DNA of 64,000 bases from Chloroflexota bacterium (GCA_030603665.1 JAUVXJ010000002.1:124001-188000), one strand, 5' to 3'; positions 15,976 to 24,305 are shown, counted from the stretch's first letter. Numbers and translations: made by a program. Notes: generated from the letters alone by a model not told the origin.

Positions 15976-17304
15976 ATGCGCTTGACCAAAGCACTGGAAG
16001 TGAAGAGAGGCCAGGTCATTTCCATCGTGGGCGCCGGTGGCAAGACCACTGCCATGTTCCGCCTGGCCAACGAACTGGCCAGCGAGGGATGGAACGTGGT
16101 CACCACCACAACGACCATGATCCGTCGTGAAAAGCGAAGCGAGCTGATACTCATCGAAGCCGACCAGGAGACATTGCTGGAGAAGGCACGCTCTGCCCTG
16201 ACAGAGCACAGCAACATCACTCTGGCGTCAGGCTTCTCGGAAGCTGAGGGCAAACTGCTGGGCCTAGACCCGGCGACCGTTGACGCCTTGGTGGCCTTGC
16301 CCCAGGTGGATGCCGTCATCGTGGAGGCCGACGGGGCCAAAGGTCGCTCGCTAAAGGCGCCCGCACCCCACGAGCCTGTGATCCCCTCCAGCACTGCCAT
16401 CCTGGTCCCTGTGGCGGCGGTGGACATCGTGGGGCGCCCGCTGGATGAGTCCACCGTCCACCGCCCGGAGATAGTGGCCAAGCTGGCCGGCGCGGAACTG
16501 GGCGAGACTATCACCCCCAGCCTTATGTCAGCCGTGCTACTGAATCCTCAGGGTGGCTTGAAGAACGCGCCCCCCAAGGCCAGGGTTATTCCGCTGATCA
16601 ACAAGGTGTCACAGGCCCGCCTGGACACAGCCCGCGAGATCGCCCAATCATTCCTCGGGTCAACGCGAGTGCAGCGAGTGCTCCTGGCCGCGGTGGCAAT
16701 GGAGAATCCCGTCAAGGAGGTATGGGAGCGAGTGACGGCTATCGTTCTGGCCGCAGGAGGATCGTCGCGCTTTGGCTCCCCCAAGCAACTCCTGCCGTGG
16801 AAGGGTAAGACTCTCCTGGAACATACTGTGGATACGGTGCTGGAGTCCTCTGCGAATCAAGTCGTGGTGGTCCTGGGGCACCAGGCCGACCGTATCGGCG
16901 CCGCCCTTGGGAAACGCCCCCTGGAAGTCCTCGTCAATGACGCATGGGCAAGCGGGCAGAGCAGCTCTGTCCGGACAGGGCTCCAGGCCCTGCCAGAGAC
17001 GAGCGGTGCCTGCCTCTTTGTCCTGGCTGACCAGCCGAACCTCAAATCCGCTCTCATTGACGACGTGCTGGCGAGGTATCGCCGGACATTGGCGCCCATC
17101 ATCGTTCCGGTCCACCGCGGGCGGCGAGGAAACCCGGTTCTCTTCTCCAGGGCTCTCTTCCCTGAGCTCTTGGAGATGAGCGGGGACCAGGGCGGGCGGC
17201 AGGTGATGGAGCGCCACGAAGACCAGGTGGAGACCGTGGAAGTGCACGATCGAAGTCAGTTCCTCGACATCGATACCGTGGAGGACTATGACCATGCCAG
17301 GTGA
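15976..17304 (+). CDS. YqeC-MocA fusion: selenium-dependent hydroxylase accessory protein joined to molybdenum cofactor nucleotidyltransferase
   Basis: 442 residues in two parts. Residues about 1-225 match YqeC: ISIVGAGGKTTAMFRLANEL (P-loop-like), VTTTTTMI, VIVEADGAKGRSLKAPAPHEPVIP. Residues about 250-442 are a MocA/MobA-type nucleotidyltransferase with AIVLAAGGSSRFGSPKQLLPW and VLADQPN. YqeC is known as a marker of selenium-dependent molybdenum hydroxylases; MocA makes the cytosine dinucleotide form of the cofactor for xanthine-dehydrogenase-type enzymes. Joining the two fits a single maturation step. No hydroxylase, selD or yqeB gene lies in the window. ATG at 15976 is chosen because the YqeC homology begins there; no strong ribosome-binding site is visible. 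Confidence 0.87.
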   Translation: MRLTKALEVKRGQVISIVGAGGKTTAMFRLANELASEGWNVVTTTTTMIRREKRSELILIEADQETLLEKARSALTEHSNITLASGFSEAEGKLLGLDPATVDALVALPQVDAVIVEADGAKGRSLKAPAPHEPVIPSSTAILVPVAAVDIVGRPLDESTVHRPEIVAKLAGAELGETITPSLMSAVLLNPQGGLKNAPPKARVIPLINKVSQARLDTAREIAQSFLGSTRVQRVLLAAVAMENPVKEVWERVTAIVLAAGGSSRFGSPKQLLPWKGKTLLEHTVDTVLESSANQVVVVLGHQADRIGAALGKRPLEVLVNDAWASGQSSSVRTGLQALPETSGACLFVLADQPNLKSALIDDVLARYRRTLAPIIVPVHRGRRGNPVLFSRALFPELLEMSGDQGGRQVMERHEDQVETVEVHDRSQFLDIDTVEDYDHAR

Positions 17305-17929
17305 GCAAGAGACGCGAGTGATCCTCGTCCGCCATAGGGAGACAGAGTGGAACCGGGTGGAGAGGTTCCGCGGCCGGATGGACATCGATCTCAACGAAAC
17401 GGGCCGGCGGCAGGCAGACGCCGTCGCCCGGAGGCTGTCGTCCTGGCACATTGGGGCTATCTACTCCAGCCCCTTGAAGAGGGCATGGGAGACAGCGGAG
17501 CCCATCGCCTCAGCCTGTGGTCTGGAGGTGACGACACTGGAGAGCATTCAAGACGTGGACTATGGCTCGTGGGCGGGGCTCACTCCCGAGGAAGCCCGGA
17601 CCCAGTACCCCGAAGCCTTTGACACCTGGGTTCAGACCCCCCTGTCGACCCAGCTTCCCCAGGGTGAGAGCCTGCGGCGGGTCCAGGTTCGAGCATGGTC
17701 CGCACTGGACGGAGTATGCAGCGCCCATGAGGGAGAAACGGTGGCTCTGATCTCCCATGTGGTAGTGAACCGCGCGTTGATCTGCGCGGCCCTGGGACTG
17801 GTCGGTGATGCCTTCTGGAAGATCGGACAGGACAACGCTGCCATCAACGTGCTCATGGCTCTGCGAGGCCGATACCGGGTCCTGCTGCTGAATGACACCT
17901 GCCATCTGGAGAGCATTAGGCCAGACTGA
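17288..17929 (+). CDS. Histidine phosphatase family protein
   Basis: 213 residues of the phosphoglycerate mutase-like fold. The active-site motif reads LVRHRETEWN, so the usual RHG is RHR; the nucleophilic His, the Arg in YSSPLKRAWETAE, the Glu-rich DYGSWAGLTPEE and the second His in LISHVVVNR are present. Members include alpha-ribazole phosphatase (CobC) and broad phosphatases; the substrate is not evident. It overlaps the YqeC-MocA gene by 17 bases, so they are translationally coupled. A second ATG at 17294 is an alternative start. Confidence 0.88.
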   Translation: MTMPGEQETRVILVRHRETEWNRVERFRGRMDIDLNETGRRQADAVARRLSSWHIGAIYSSPLKRAWETAEPIASACGLEVTTLESIQDVDYGSWAGLTPEEARTQYPEAFDTWVQTPLSTQLPQGESLRRVQVRAWSALDGVCSAHEGETVALISHVVVNRALICAALGLVGDAFWKIGQDNAAINVLMALRGRYRVLLLNDTCHLESIRPD

Positions 17930-17961
17930 GAATCGCAGCATAGCGACGCAATGAGGTGTTG

Positions 17962-18783
17962 ATGAGTCAACGAAAGCACGAGCCCAACGCGCTGAGACAG
18001 ATCAGTACTCTGCTCATCGACATGGATGGCGTTCTCTACCGCGGGCAGGAGCGCCTGCCGGGCGCGCGCGACTTCCTTACCTCTATCGTGGAAGAGAAGG
18101 TTCCCTTCATCCTAGCCACCAACAACTCCACCCTGACGCCAGAGCAGTATGTGGACAAGCTCGCTGTCATGGGCATCGAGGTGACGGAGGATCGCATTCT
18201 CACCTCCGGTCAGGCCTCAGCTCTCTACCTATCCCAGGTTGCGTCCTCCGCGGCGAGGGTCTATGCCATTGGTGAGGACGGCCTCTTATCGGCGTTGAAT
18301 GAGCAAGGCTTTCGGCTCACAGACAGAGACGTCGAGTACGTGGTGGTCGGCATGGACCGCCAGCTGACTTGGGACAAACTGAGGGTGGCCACCCTGGCCA
18401 TCCGCGCGGGAGCGACATTCATCGGTACCAACCCGGATACCACCCTCCCCACCGAAGAAGGGCTGGTGCCCGGAAACGGGGCTGGCCTGGCGGCCCTGGA
18501 GGCGGCGACGGGTATCTCGCCCCTGATCATCGGCAAGCCCCAACCTACCCTGCTGACTCTGGCCATGGAGAAATTGGGCGTCACAAGAGAGGGCACGGTC
18601 ATCATCGGGGACCGTCTAGAGACCGACATTCTCGGTGGGAAGAACGCCGGCATCACCACCGTCCTGGTGCTCAGCGGCATCACGCAAGCCGCTGAACTGC
18701 CCGGGTCTTCTTACCAGCCGGACTTCGTCTTCGAAAACATCGATCACTTCCACCGGGCCTGGCGCGAGCAGCGGACGGGCTGA
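17962..18783 (+). CDS. HAD-IIA family sugar/nitrophenyl phosphatase
   Basis: 273 residues, HAD superfamily subfamily IIA (NagD/AraL/PGP type). LLIDMDGVLYRG holds the nucleophile and acid Asp residues; ATNNST is motif II; the cap domain spans about 80-190; IGDRLETDILGGKNAG is motif IV. The ATG follows GAGG with good spacing. Dephosphorylates small phosphorylated metabolites in the cytosol; exact substrate unknown. It is 32 bases after the histidine phosphatase gene. Confidence 0.9.
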   Translation: MSQRKHEPNALRQISTLLIDMDGVLYRGQERLPGARDFLTSIVEEKVPFILATNNSTLTPEQYVDKLAVMGIEVTEDRILTSGQASALYLSQVASSAARVYAIGEDGLLSALNEQGFRLTDRDVEYVVVGMDRQLTWDKLRVATLAIRAGATFIGTNPDTTLPTEEGLVPGNGAGLAALEAATGISPLIIGKPQPTLLTLAMEKLGVTREGTVIIGDRLETDILGGKNAGITTVLVLSGITQAAELPGSSYQPDFVFENIDHFHRAWREQRTG

Positions 18784-18889
18784 TCGCTCCACCGCTCACT
18801 CCGCTTCTTCCCCGCTCTGGAGCAAGGCATGGAGAGTACACCAAGATGCGGATGGTTTGGCAGCATCCCGAAGCACCACTGGAGGGGTA

Positions 18890-20044
18890 ATGCTCCCTGA
18901 CACAGCCGATGTGGTGATCATCGGTGGTGGCGTGATGGGGGCCAGCTCGGCCTACCACCTGGCCAGCAAAGGAAACACCGACGTCCTGCTCCTGGAAAGG
19001 AACCAGTTCTTCGGCGAGGAATCCACCGGTCGCTGCGCCGGAGGCATTCGTTACCAGTTCTCCAACGAGATAGACGTCAGGCTCTCTCTACATAGTATCT
19101 CCATGCTGGAGCGTTTCGCTGAGGAGGTGGGGCAGGAGATAGACCTCAGACAGTGCGGTTACCTGTTCCTGCTCTCGAGAGAGGAGGACGTGAAGGTCTT
19201 CCAGGAGAACGTAGCCTTGCAGCGCGGTCTGGGGATCGAGACGGAGTGGCTCTCGGCAGAGGAGGTGAAGAGGAAAGCATCCCCCGTCGATACCACCGGC
19301 ATCCTGGCCGGCACCTTCGGACCTCGCGATGGCCTTGCCGACCCCTCGGGGGTGGTGCAGGGGTACGTGAAGGGCGCCCGACGCCTGGGGGCCAGACTCC
19401 TGACCGACACGGAGGCCACCGGTATCGAGATCAGGGCAGGAAGGGTGTGCGCGGTGTCAACGAGCCGAGGCCGAATCGAGACCGGCACGGTCGTTAACGC
19501 GGCCGGACCCTGGGCCGCCGCGGTGGGCGCCATGGCGGGCGTCGAAGTCCCGGTGAGGCCGCTGCGCAGACAGATAGCCGTCACCACCGCAATACCCGAG
19601 CTCCCTGACGACTTCCCCATGGTCATCGATTTCGCCGACAGCCTGTACTTCCATCGGGAGGGAAACGGTGTGCTCACGGGCATGTCCAACCCGCAGGAGC
19701 AGGACGGGTTCGACCAGAGCGTGGACAGCGAGTGGGAGTTGACACACCTGGAGAGGGCCGTGGCCAGGATGCCCGTGCTCGACAACGCAGGCATATTGAA
19801 CCGTTGGGCCGGCCTCTACGCTGTGAGTCCTGACGCCCTGGCCATCCTGGGCAAGGTACCCGAGCCGGAGGGTTTCTACTGCATCAACGGCTTCAGCGGG
19901 CACGGCTTCATGCATGGTCCGATCTGCGGGCTTCTGCTGGCCGAAGAGATCCTGGAGGGACGAGCCCACACTATGGACATCGCACCTCTGAGGATCGATA
20001 GGTTCATGCAGAAGGGCAGCGCGAAGGAATACGCCGTGGTTTAG
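18890..20044 (+). CDS. FAD-dependent amine oxidoreductase (sarcosine oxidase beta / DadA type)
   Basis: 384 residues, started at an ATG directly after GGAGGGG. The DAO fold is clear: VVIIGGGVMGASSAYHLAS (FAD Rossmann), LLLERNQFFGEESTGRCAGG, VVNAAGPWA, and the C-terminal FYCINGFSGHGFMHGP. Such enzymes oxidise secondary or primary amines such as sarcosine, proline or glycine. It has no adjacent alpha, gamma or delta sarcosine oxidase subunits and may act alone or with an unlinked partner. Last gene of the plus-strand block that begins at recJ. Confidence 0.88.
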   Translation: MLPDTADVVIIGGGVMGASSAYHLASKGNTDVLLLERNQFFGEESTGRCAGGIRYQFSNEIDVRLSLHSISMLERFAEEVGQEIDLRQCGYLFLLSREEDVKVFQENVALQRGLGIETEWLSAEEVKRKASPVDTTGILAGTFGPRDGLADPSGVVQGYVKGARRLGARLLTDTEATGIEIRAGRVCAVSTSRGRIETGTVVNAAGPWAAAVGAMAGVEVPVRPLRRQIAVTTAIPELPDDFPMVIDFADSLYFHREGNGVLTGMSNPQEQDGFDQSVDSEWELTHLERAVARMPVLDNAGILNRWAGLYAVSPDALAILGKVPEPEGFYCINGFSGHGFMHGPICGLLLAEEILEGRAHTMDIAPLRIDRFMQKGSAKEYAVV

Positions 20045-20236
20045 GCGAGAATGCCCGGATACTGCACTGTGCGCCACCGAGAAGCTCTCCCCCTTGGGGG
20101 GCGTTTGGGGGCGAGATCAAACCGTATCCCCTTCGACTTGGCTCACGGCAGGCTTCGATGCGTCGCTTCGCGACACTCAGGGTGCTTTCCCTGGTCACCC
20201 AGGACTACGCGGTTGGTAGTGAGGGTATGAGCCCTC
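20045..20236. repeat. Hairpin-rich convergent intergenic region, possible interspersed repeat
   Basis: Gap between convergent genes. It holds a CTCCCCC-TT-GGGGGG hairpin (about 20081-20097), a GTCGC-TTC-GCGAC hairpin (about 20158-20170) and GAGGG/CCCTC arms near 20219-20234. The central stretch, with repeated TTCGA and CTCAGGGTG words, resembles short interspersed palindromic repeats seen in many genomes; I see only one copy here. It could end transcription from both sides, but T-tracts are missing. Confidence 0.4.
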
Positions 20237-21277
20237 TTACGGCGCCGTCAGTATGACATCGTATCCACTGTGGGGCCCCGATGAGGTCTGGACCCAGTCC
20301 ACGACCTTGACGTACAGCATTCCGCGCTCCTGCACCATCCACTCCAGTCGGGATGCCCACGGCTCATAGCCGCCATCGTCGTCGAAGACCAGTTCCGCTC
20401 CCCTCTCATCGTAGAGGTACATCACCGTGTCCGCCTGCTCCCCCAGATTGAGGGTCTGAACCGTGTAGGTGATCCCTGGTTGCGCCTCGAAAGAGATCCA
20501 GTCCTCGTCGCCCGCCGTATGGCGGTTGTGACCCTGAGTCTCCCCCACTTCGATCGGGCTGGCCTGAGCGAGGGAATCGTCAGGCTCGTACGGGTCTATC
20601 TCGAAACCGTCGGCCGATCTGACAGTGACGTCGTAGCTCGTGCCAGGACCTGCCTCGGTTTCAGCGAAGCCGCGTACCATGACCGACAGGCCGCCGCCTT
20701 CACGAGCAACCCACCACAGCCGCGAAGCCAGGAACTCGTCGCCGCCGTCGTCGTCCGAGGCCAGCTCGTTCCCCTCTTCGTCAAACAGATAGACGACAGT
20801 ATCCATCTCATGCCCCAGGCTGGACGTCTCGATCACGTAGGCTCTGCCCGCTTCAGCCTGGAAGTAGACCCAGTCGCGGTCGCCTTCCACGTGCAGGTTG
20901 TGCCTCTGCACCTCTCCCACCTCGATGGGGCTGGCCTCTGCCGCCGTGTCGTCAGGCTCCCACTCGTCGGGAACCGAGGGCTCCGGGGGAATCGCGGTGA
21001 GGAGAGGGATGACCCTGGTGTTGGTGGGCGTCGGCGGCTCGGCCTTCGGTGTGGGTGACGGCGGCGGTACTTTCGTTGCCGTCGGCGACAACAACTTCTC
21101 TACCGAACCCGTTGGAGATGGGGTCTCGGCCGCGGTGGGAACGGGCTGGACGGCAGGAGCGATCAAGTCGGGGAAGCCCTCGGTCAGGTAGATGCCCAGG
21201 TAGCTCCCAGCGCAGAAGAAGACGCAGAGCACCGCCAGGCCCAGCACAACCACCACCAGCCACTGCTTCCTGGACAC
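20237..21277 (-). CDS. Membrane-anchored protein with two PPC domains
   Basis: 346 residues when begun at GTG 21277, which has GGGGAGGG four to five bases upstream; a TTG at 21322 would add 15 residues. One N-terminal transmembrane helix (SRKQWLVVVVLGLAVLCVFF...) is followed by a Pro/Thr-rich stalk with SPTPKAEPPTPTNTRV, then two tandem copies of the bacterial pre-peptidase C-terminal domain, each opening with EPDD and carrying a YLFDEEGNELASDDDGG or YLYDERGAELVFDDDGG calcium-type loop. PPC domains usually trail secreted proteases; here no catalytic domain is attached. Probably a surface adhesion or scaffold protein. Confidence 0.88.
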   Translation of the reverse strand: MSRKQWLVVVVLGLAVLCVFFCAGSYLGIYLTEGFPDLIAPAVQPVPTAAETPSPTGSVEKLLSPTATKVPPPSPTPKAEPPTPTNTRVIPLLTAIPPEPSVPDEWEPDDTAAEASPIEVGEVQRHNLHVEGDRDWVYFQAEAGRAYVIETSSLGHEMDTVVYLFDEEGNELASDDDGGDEFLASRLWWVAREGGGLSVMVRGFAETEAGPGTSYDVTVRSADGFEIDPYEPDDSLAQASPIEVGETQGHNRHTAGDEDWISFEAQPGITYTVQTLNLGEQADTVMYLYDERGAELVFDDDGGYEPWASRLEWMVQERGMLYVKVVDWVQTSSGPHSGYDVILTAP

Positions 21278-21344
21278 GCTACCCTCCCCAGACAGGCCAG
21301 ACCGCAGGCGATCTTGAGCCAAGTTTCACAGTCCCGCATGTCTC

Positions 21345-21373
21345 ATTGTAGCAACGCCGATTCAAGGATGCAA
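21345..21373 (-). promoter_or_regulatory. Promoter of the PPC-domain gene
   Basis: Minus strand: TTGCAT (21368-21373), 17-base spacer, TACAAT (21345-21350). Predicted start near 21338, about 60 bases before the GTG at 21277. Confidence 0.5.
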
Positions 21374-21467
21374 TGCGAGGCACGTCAAGAAGCTACGTCC
21401 GAGACGATGCCCACTGTATCTTCTCGTACTCATCCGATCATCACTCCCGCGAAGGTTTGCGCAGGTA

Positions 21468-21497
21468 TTGACTCTCGGCCCTGTGTTGTGGTATAAT
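21468..21497 (+). promoter_or_regulatory. Promoter of the YugP-type peptidase gene
   Basis: TTGACT (21468-21473), 18-base spacer, perfect TATAAT (21492-21497). Predicted start near 21504, followed by GGAGGAG and the ATG at 21534. Confidence 0.75.
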
Positions 21498-21533
21498 TGT
21501 AGTAGAAGCAAACCGAGGATTCGGAGGAGCTGT

Positions 21534-22235
21534 ATGTTCTTTCCCTTATACTTCGACTATCGATACTTGCTGTTTTCACTGCCAGCCATACTGCTGGCTT
21601 TGTTCGCCCAGTGGAGAGTGCGGTCGACGTTCAGGAAGTACTCTCGCGTCCGCAACATGAGGGATTTGCCCGGACTGCAAGTGGCTCAGCGGCTACTGCG
21701 AGCAAATGGACTCAGCCACGTAGACGTCCAGGGGGCCCGACGCATGCTGGGCGACCACTACGATCCCTCCAAGAAGGTATTGCGTCTCTCGCGAGATGTC
21801 GCCCGCAAACCATCTGTTGCCGCCCTTGGCGTGGTGGCACACGAAGTCGGCCACGCCCTTCAGGACCAGACGGACTACTTCCCCTTGCGAGTCCGCTCCG
21901 GCCTGGTGCCCATGGTCAATCTGGGCAGCTGGCTGGGAATGATCCTCTTCTTTGTGGGGATCCTGCTTCAGTTCTCCAACCTGGTCTGGGTAGGGATCAT
22001 CTTCTTCTCAGGGAGCGTGGTCTTCGCCCTCGTGACCCTGCCCGTGGAGCGGGATGCCAGCCGCCGCGCCCTACAGATGCTGAAGGCCGAGGGGTTGGTG
22101 GGCACCACTGACATCCAGGGTGTGCAGAGCGTTCTCTCCGCAGCCTCCCTCACCTACGTGGCTGCGCTTGCCCAGGCCGTATCCCAGTTGCTCTACTTCG
22201 TGCTTCTGGCTACGGGGATGGGCAGGAGGGACTAG
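21534..22235 (+). CDS. YugP-type zinc metallopeptidase, membrane-bound
   Basis: 233 residues. Matches the YugP family (neutral zinc metallopeptidase, PF04298 type): an N-terminal membrane helix, HYDPSKKVLRLSRDV, the zinc motif VVAHEVGHALQDQ (His, Glu, His intact), two or three central hydrophobic helices (about 128-175), LPVERDASRRALQML, and a C-terminal helix. Likely a membrane protease facing the cytosol; the natural substrate is unknown. Start supported by GGAGGAG and a clear promoter. rlmN follows after 29 bases. Confidence 0.9.
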   Translation: MFFPLYFDYRYLLFSLPAILLALFAQWRVRSTFRKYSRVRNMRDLPGLQVAQRLLRANGLSHVDVQGARRMLGDHYDPSKKVLRLSRDVARKPSVAALGVVAHEVGHALQDQTDYFPLRVRSGLVPMVNLGSWLGMILFFVGILLQFSNLVWVGIIFFSGSVVFALVTLPVERDASRRALQMLKAEGLVGTTDIQGVQSVLSAASLTYVAALAQAVSQLLYFVLLATGMGRRD

Positions 22236-22264
22236 GTGGAGAGCGCGACAGGCCTCTGATCATC

Positions 22265-23419
22265 GTGACCCAAGACCCGGAAGCAAAGGTAGCTCTGCTG
22301 GATCTGACCTATCCCCAACTGCAGAATCTGGTTCTGTCGCTGGGCGAGCCCCCGTACCGGGCGGACCAGTTGTATCGTTGGCTCTATGGAGAGCTGGCCA
22401 CCCGCTTTGAGGATATGCATAACCTCCCGCAGCCCATGCGACAGCGATTGGAGCAAACGGCGAGCGTCCGAGGTCTCACCCCCCTGGAGGAGAAACGATC
22501 CTCCTCCGGACTCACCCGCAAGTTCCTGTTCGGCCTTCCCGACGGCGAGACCATCGAGAGTGTTCTCATGCTCTATGACAAGCGCCGAACGGTCTGTCTC
22601 TCGACCCAGGTGGGGTGTCCCTTGGGCTGTCCCTTCTGTGCCACCGGGCAAAGCGGTTTCGTGCGCGACCTGACCCCCGGAGAGATCGTGGAGCAAGTGC
22701 TGTATCTTGCCGGGCAGCTGAAGGAGGGAGAACAAAGGATCAGCAACGTTGTCTTCATGGGCATGGGAGAGCCCCTCATCAACTACGATGCCACGTGGCA
22801 GGCTGTGCAGACCCTTACCGACTCTCGGGGGTACAACCTGGGAGCCAGGCGGATCACCATCTCCACAGTGGGCATTGTGCCGGGAATCGAGCGCCTTGCT
22901 GGGGAGGGCCTTCAGGTAGGCCTGGCCGTCTCCCTCCACGCCCCCAACGACGACCTGAGACAGAGTCTGGTGCCCATCGCCAGGCGTTACCCCTTGTCTG
23001 ACTTGCTCGACGCTTGTCGCTCCTATATCGAGCACACCGGTCGCAGAATGACGTTTGAATATGCTCTGGTGGAGGATCTGAACGATTCCCTCAAGCTGGC
23101 TCGCCAGCTTGCCCATCTGCTCGCCGGGCTGCTCTGCCACGTCAATCTCATCCCGCTGAATCCCACCGCCGACAGCGCCTGGCACCCCAGCCCTCCGGAT
23201 CGGGTGCGGGCTTTCCACGGAGAGCTGCGACGTCTGGCCATCAACAGCACCGTCAGGCTTCGAAGAGGCGTGGACATTGAAGCGGGATGCGGCCAACTGC
23301 GGTCCAGGCGCACTCGGGCGGCCGGTGCGGCGCGACCCCCGTCACGGCCTTCCGGGGAAGGGCACGATGTACGGGCTCATCCAGGGAAACCGATTGCCTT
23401 TCGGAATAATCGCACCTAA
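22265..23419 (+). CDS. rlmN: 23S rRNA (adenine2503-C2)-methyltransferase RlmN
   Basis: Radical SAM methylase that makes m2A2503 in 23S rRNA and m2A37 in some tRNAs. Present are CPLGCPFCATG (CxxxCxxC cluster, about 118-125), FMGMGEPL, ISTVGIVPGIERLA, SLHAPNDDLR, and the C-terminal VDIEAGCGQLR with the methyl-carrying Cys. Residues after about 348 form an Arg/Pro/Gly-rich tail of roughly 35 residues that I do not recognise as part of the family; a late frameshift or a lineage-specific tail are both possible. Start is GTG at 22265 with no strong ribosome-binding site; it follows the peptidase gene by 29 bases. Confidence 0.93.
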   Translation: MTQDPEAKVALLDLTYPQLQNLVLSLGEPPYRADQLYRWLYGELATRFEDMHNLPQPMRQRLEQTASVRGLTPLEEKRSSSGLTRKFLFGLPDGETIESVLMLYDKRRTVCLSTQVGCPLGCPFCATGQSGFVRDLTPGEIVEQVLYLAGQLKEGEQRISNVVFMGMGEPLINYDATWQAVQTLTDSRGYNLGARRITISTVGIVPGIERLAGEGLQVGLAVSLHAPNDDLRQSLVPIARRYPLSDLLDACRSYIEHTGRRMTFEYALVEDLNDSLKLARQLAHLLAGLLCHVNLIPLNPTADSAWHPSPPDRVRAFHGELRRLAINSTVRLRRGVDIEAGCGQLRSRRTRAAGAARPPSRPSGEGHDVRAHPGKPIAFRNNRT

Positions 23420-23554
23420 TATCTACAGTCTGGAGGCCAAGATATCCGAAGGCAGGCCCGCCGCCCTCTCGCGGAGTTGAGGTGCGTCAGGGCACAACAC
23501 CCAGAGGCCGGGTAACCCATGAGCGCGGATTGTGTTATGAAGATGGACAGAGAA

Positions 23555-23583
23555 GAGCCAACCGCTGTGTTCGGGGTTGGCTC
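23555..23583 (-). terminator. Intrinsic terminator-like hairpin after rpmB
   Basis: GAGCCAACC (23555-23563) and GGTTGGCTC (23575-23583) form a perfect nine-pair stem. On the minus strand it is followed by TTCTCT, a weak T-tract, and it lies 44 bases past the rpmB stop. Confidence 0.55.
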
Positions 23584-23626
23584 ATCGAGCGAGAATCTGG
23601 CTATGCGAGTGATGAGACAGCTTCAG

Positions 23627-23815
23627 TTAGGCAGGTTTCTTCCCGAGAGTGCGCAAGCATCTGGTGCAGATGCGAGCCTGCCGGGTCGTGTTGCCGTCGA
23701 CAATGGTCTTCTTGTGCAGATTGACCTGCCAACTGCGCTTCGTTCGATTGTGCGCATGGCTGACACTGTGACCGAACTGGGTACCCTTACCACATATTTC
23801 ACATACTCTGGCCAT
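23627..23815 (-). CDS. rpmB: 50S ribosomal protein L28
   Basis: 62 residues, the normal length for bacterial L28. Begins MARVCEICGKGTQFGHSVSH and has RSWQVNLHKKTI and RICTRCLRTL. It keeps a CxxC...CxxC zinc-binding set (Cys5, Cys8, Cys50, Cys53 approximately). GAGGGATAGGG lies upstream of the ATG. Stands alone on the minus strand with its own promoter and terminator, divergent from the asp23-fakA-fakB operon. Confidence 0.97.
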   Translation of the reverse strand: MARVCEICGKGTQFGHSVSHAHNRTKRSWQVNLHKKTIVDGNTTRQARICTRCLRTLGKKPA

Positions 23816-23850
23816 TACCCTATCCCTCTATGTCATACAGACTACATACA

Positions 23851-23879
23851 AGAGTACCACGTTGCGCCAATTTAGTCAA
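23851..23879 (-). promoter_or_regulatory. Promoter of rpmB
   Basis: Minus strand: TTGACT (23874-23879), 17-base spacer, TACTCT (23851-23856). Predicted start about 30 bases before the rpmB ATG. Confidence 0.6.
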
Positions 23880-23945
23880 GCTGGCACAGTATCCGATTCC
23901 CAGGTCGGCATCCGGCGCCATCATACTACCTCGTGAGGCAGAGCA

Positions 23946-24305
23946 ATGGCAGAAGAGCAGAGACTAGGTAGCATCGAGATCTCTCCTGTGGCAATCGCCA
24001 GTCTGGCCAGTCAGGCCGTGCTGGGATGCTACGGCGTGGTGGGCATGGCTTCGCGCACCCTGCGAGACGGGCTGGCAGTGCTGCTGCACCCATCCGAGAG
24101 CTCCAGACAGGGAGTCCAGGTAGGACTGGAGGACGATAGGATAACCGTCGACCTCTTCGTGATCTTGGAGTATGGGGTCCGGGTGTCCGAGGTTGCGCAC
24201 AACATCATGCAGAGTGTCAAGTTCAACGTGGAGAAAACGCTGGGAGTGCCCGTAGCAGAAGTCAACGTGCATGTGCAGGGTCTGCGGATCAGCGATCCCG
24301 GCTGA
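23946..24305 (+). CDS. Asp23/Gls24 family protein
   Basis: 119 residues. LGSIEISPVAIASLASQAVL...GVVGMA at the start and ITVDLFVILEYGVRVSEVAHNIMQSVK...VAEVNVHVQGL are the family core. In many Gram-positive genomes this small Asp23 relative (YloU type) lies next to the DAK/FakA gene, as here. It has been linked to envelope stress, but the biochemical function is unknown. GAGG lies eight bases before the ATG. Confidence 0.92.
   Translation: MAEEQRLGSIEISPVAIASLASQAVLGCYGVVGMASRTLRDGLAVLLHPSESSRQGVQVGLEDDRITVDLFVILEYGVRVSEVAHNIMQSVKFNVEKTLGVPVAEVNVHVQGLRISDPG

Noticed and set aside
15976..17304. Possible selenocysteine use in the YqeC-MocA gene
   Set aside because: The frame is open without an internal TGA; no SECIS-like hairpin is needed or seen. 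The selenium link is only through the family.
22232..23296. Long open frame antisense to rlmN
   Set aside because: The plus strand has complete RlmN motifs; the antisense product shows none.
23277..23480. Plus-strand frame overlapping the end of rlmN (67 codons)
   Set aside because: No motif and no ribosome-binding site; it might be the real rlmN tail after a frameshift, but family sequence already ends before it.
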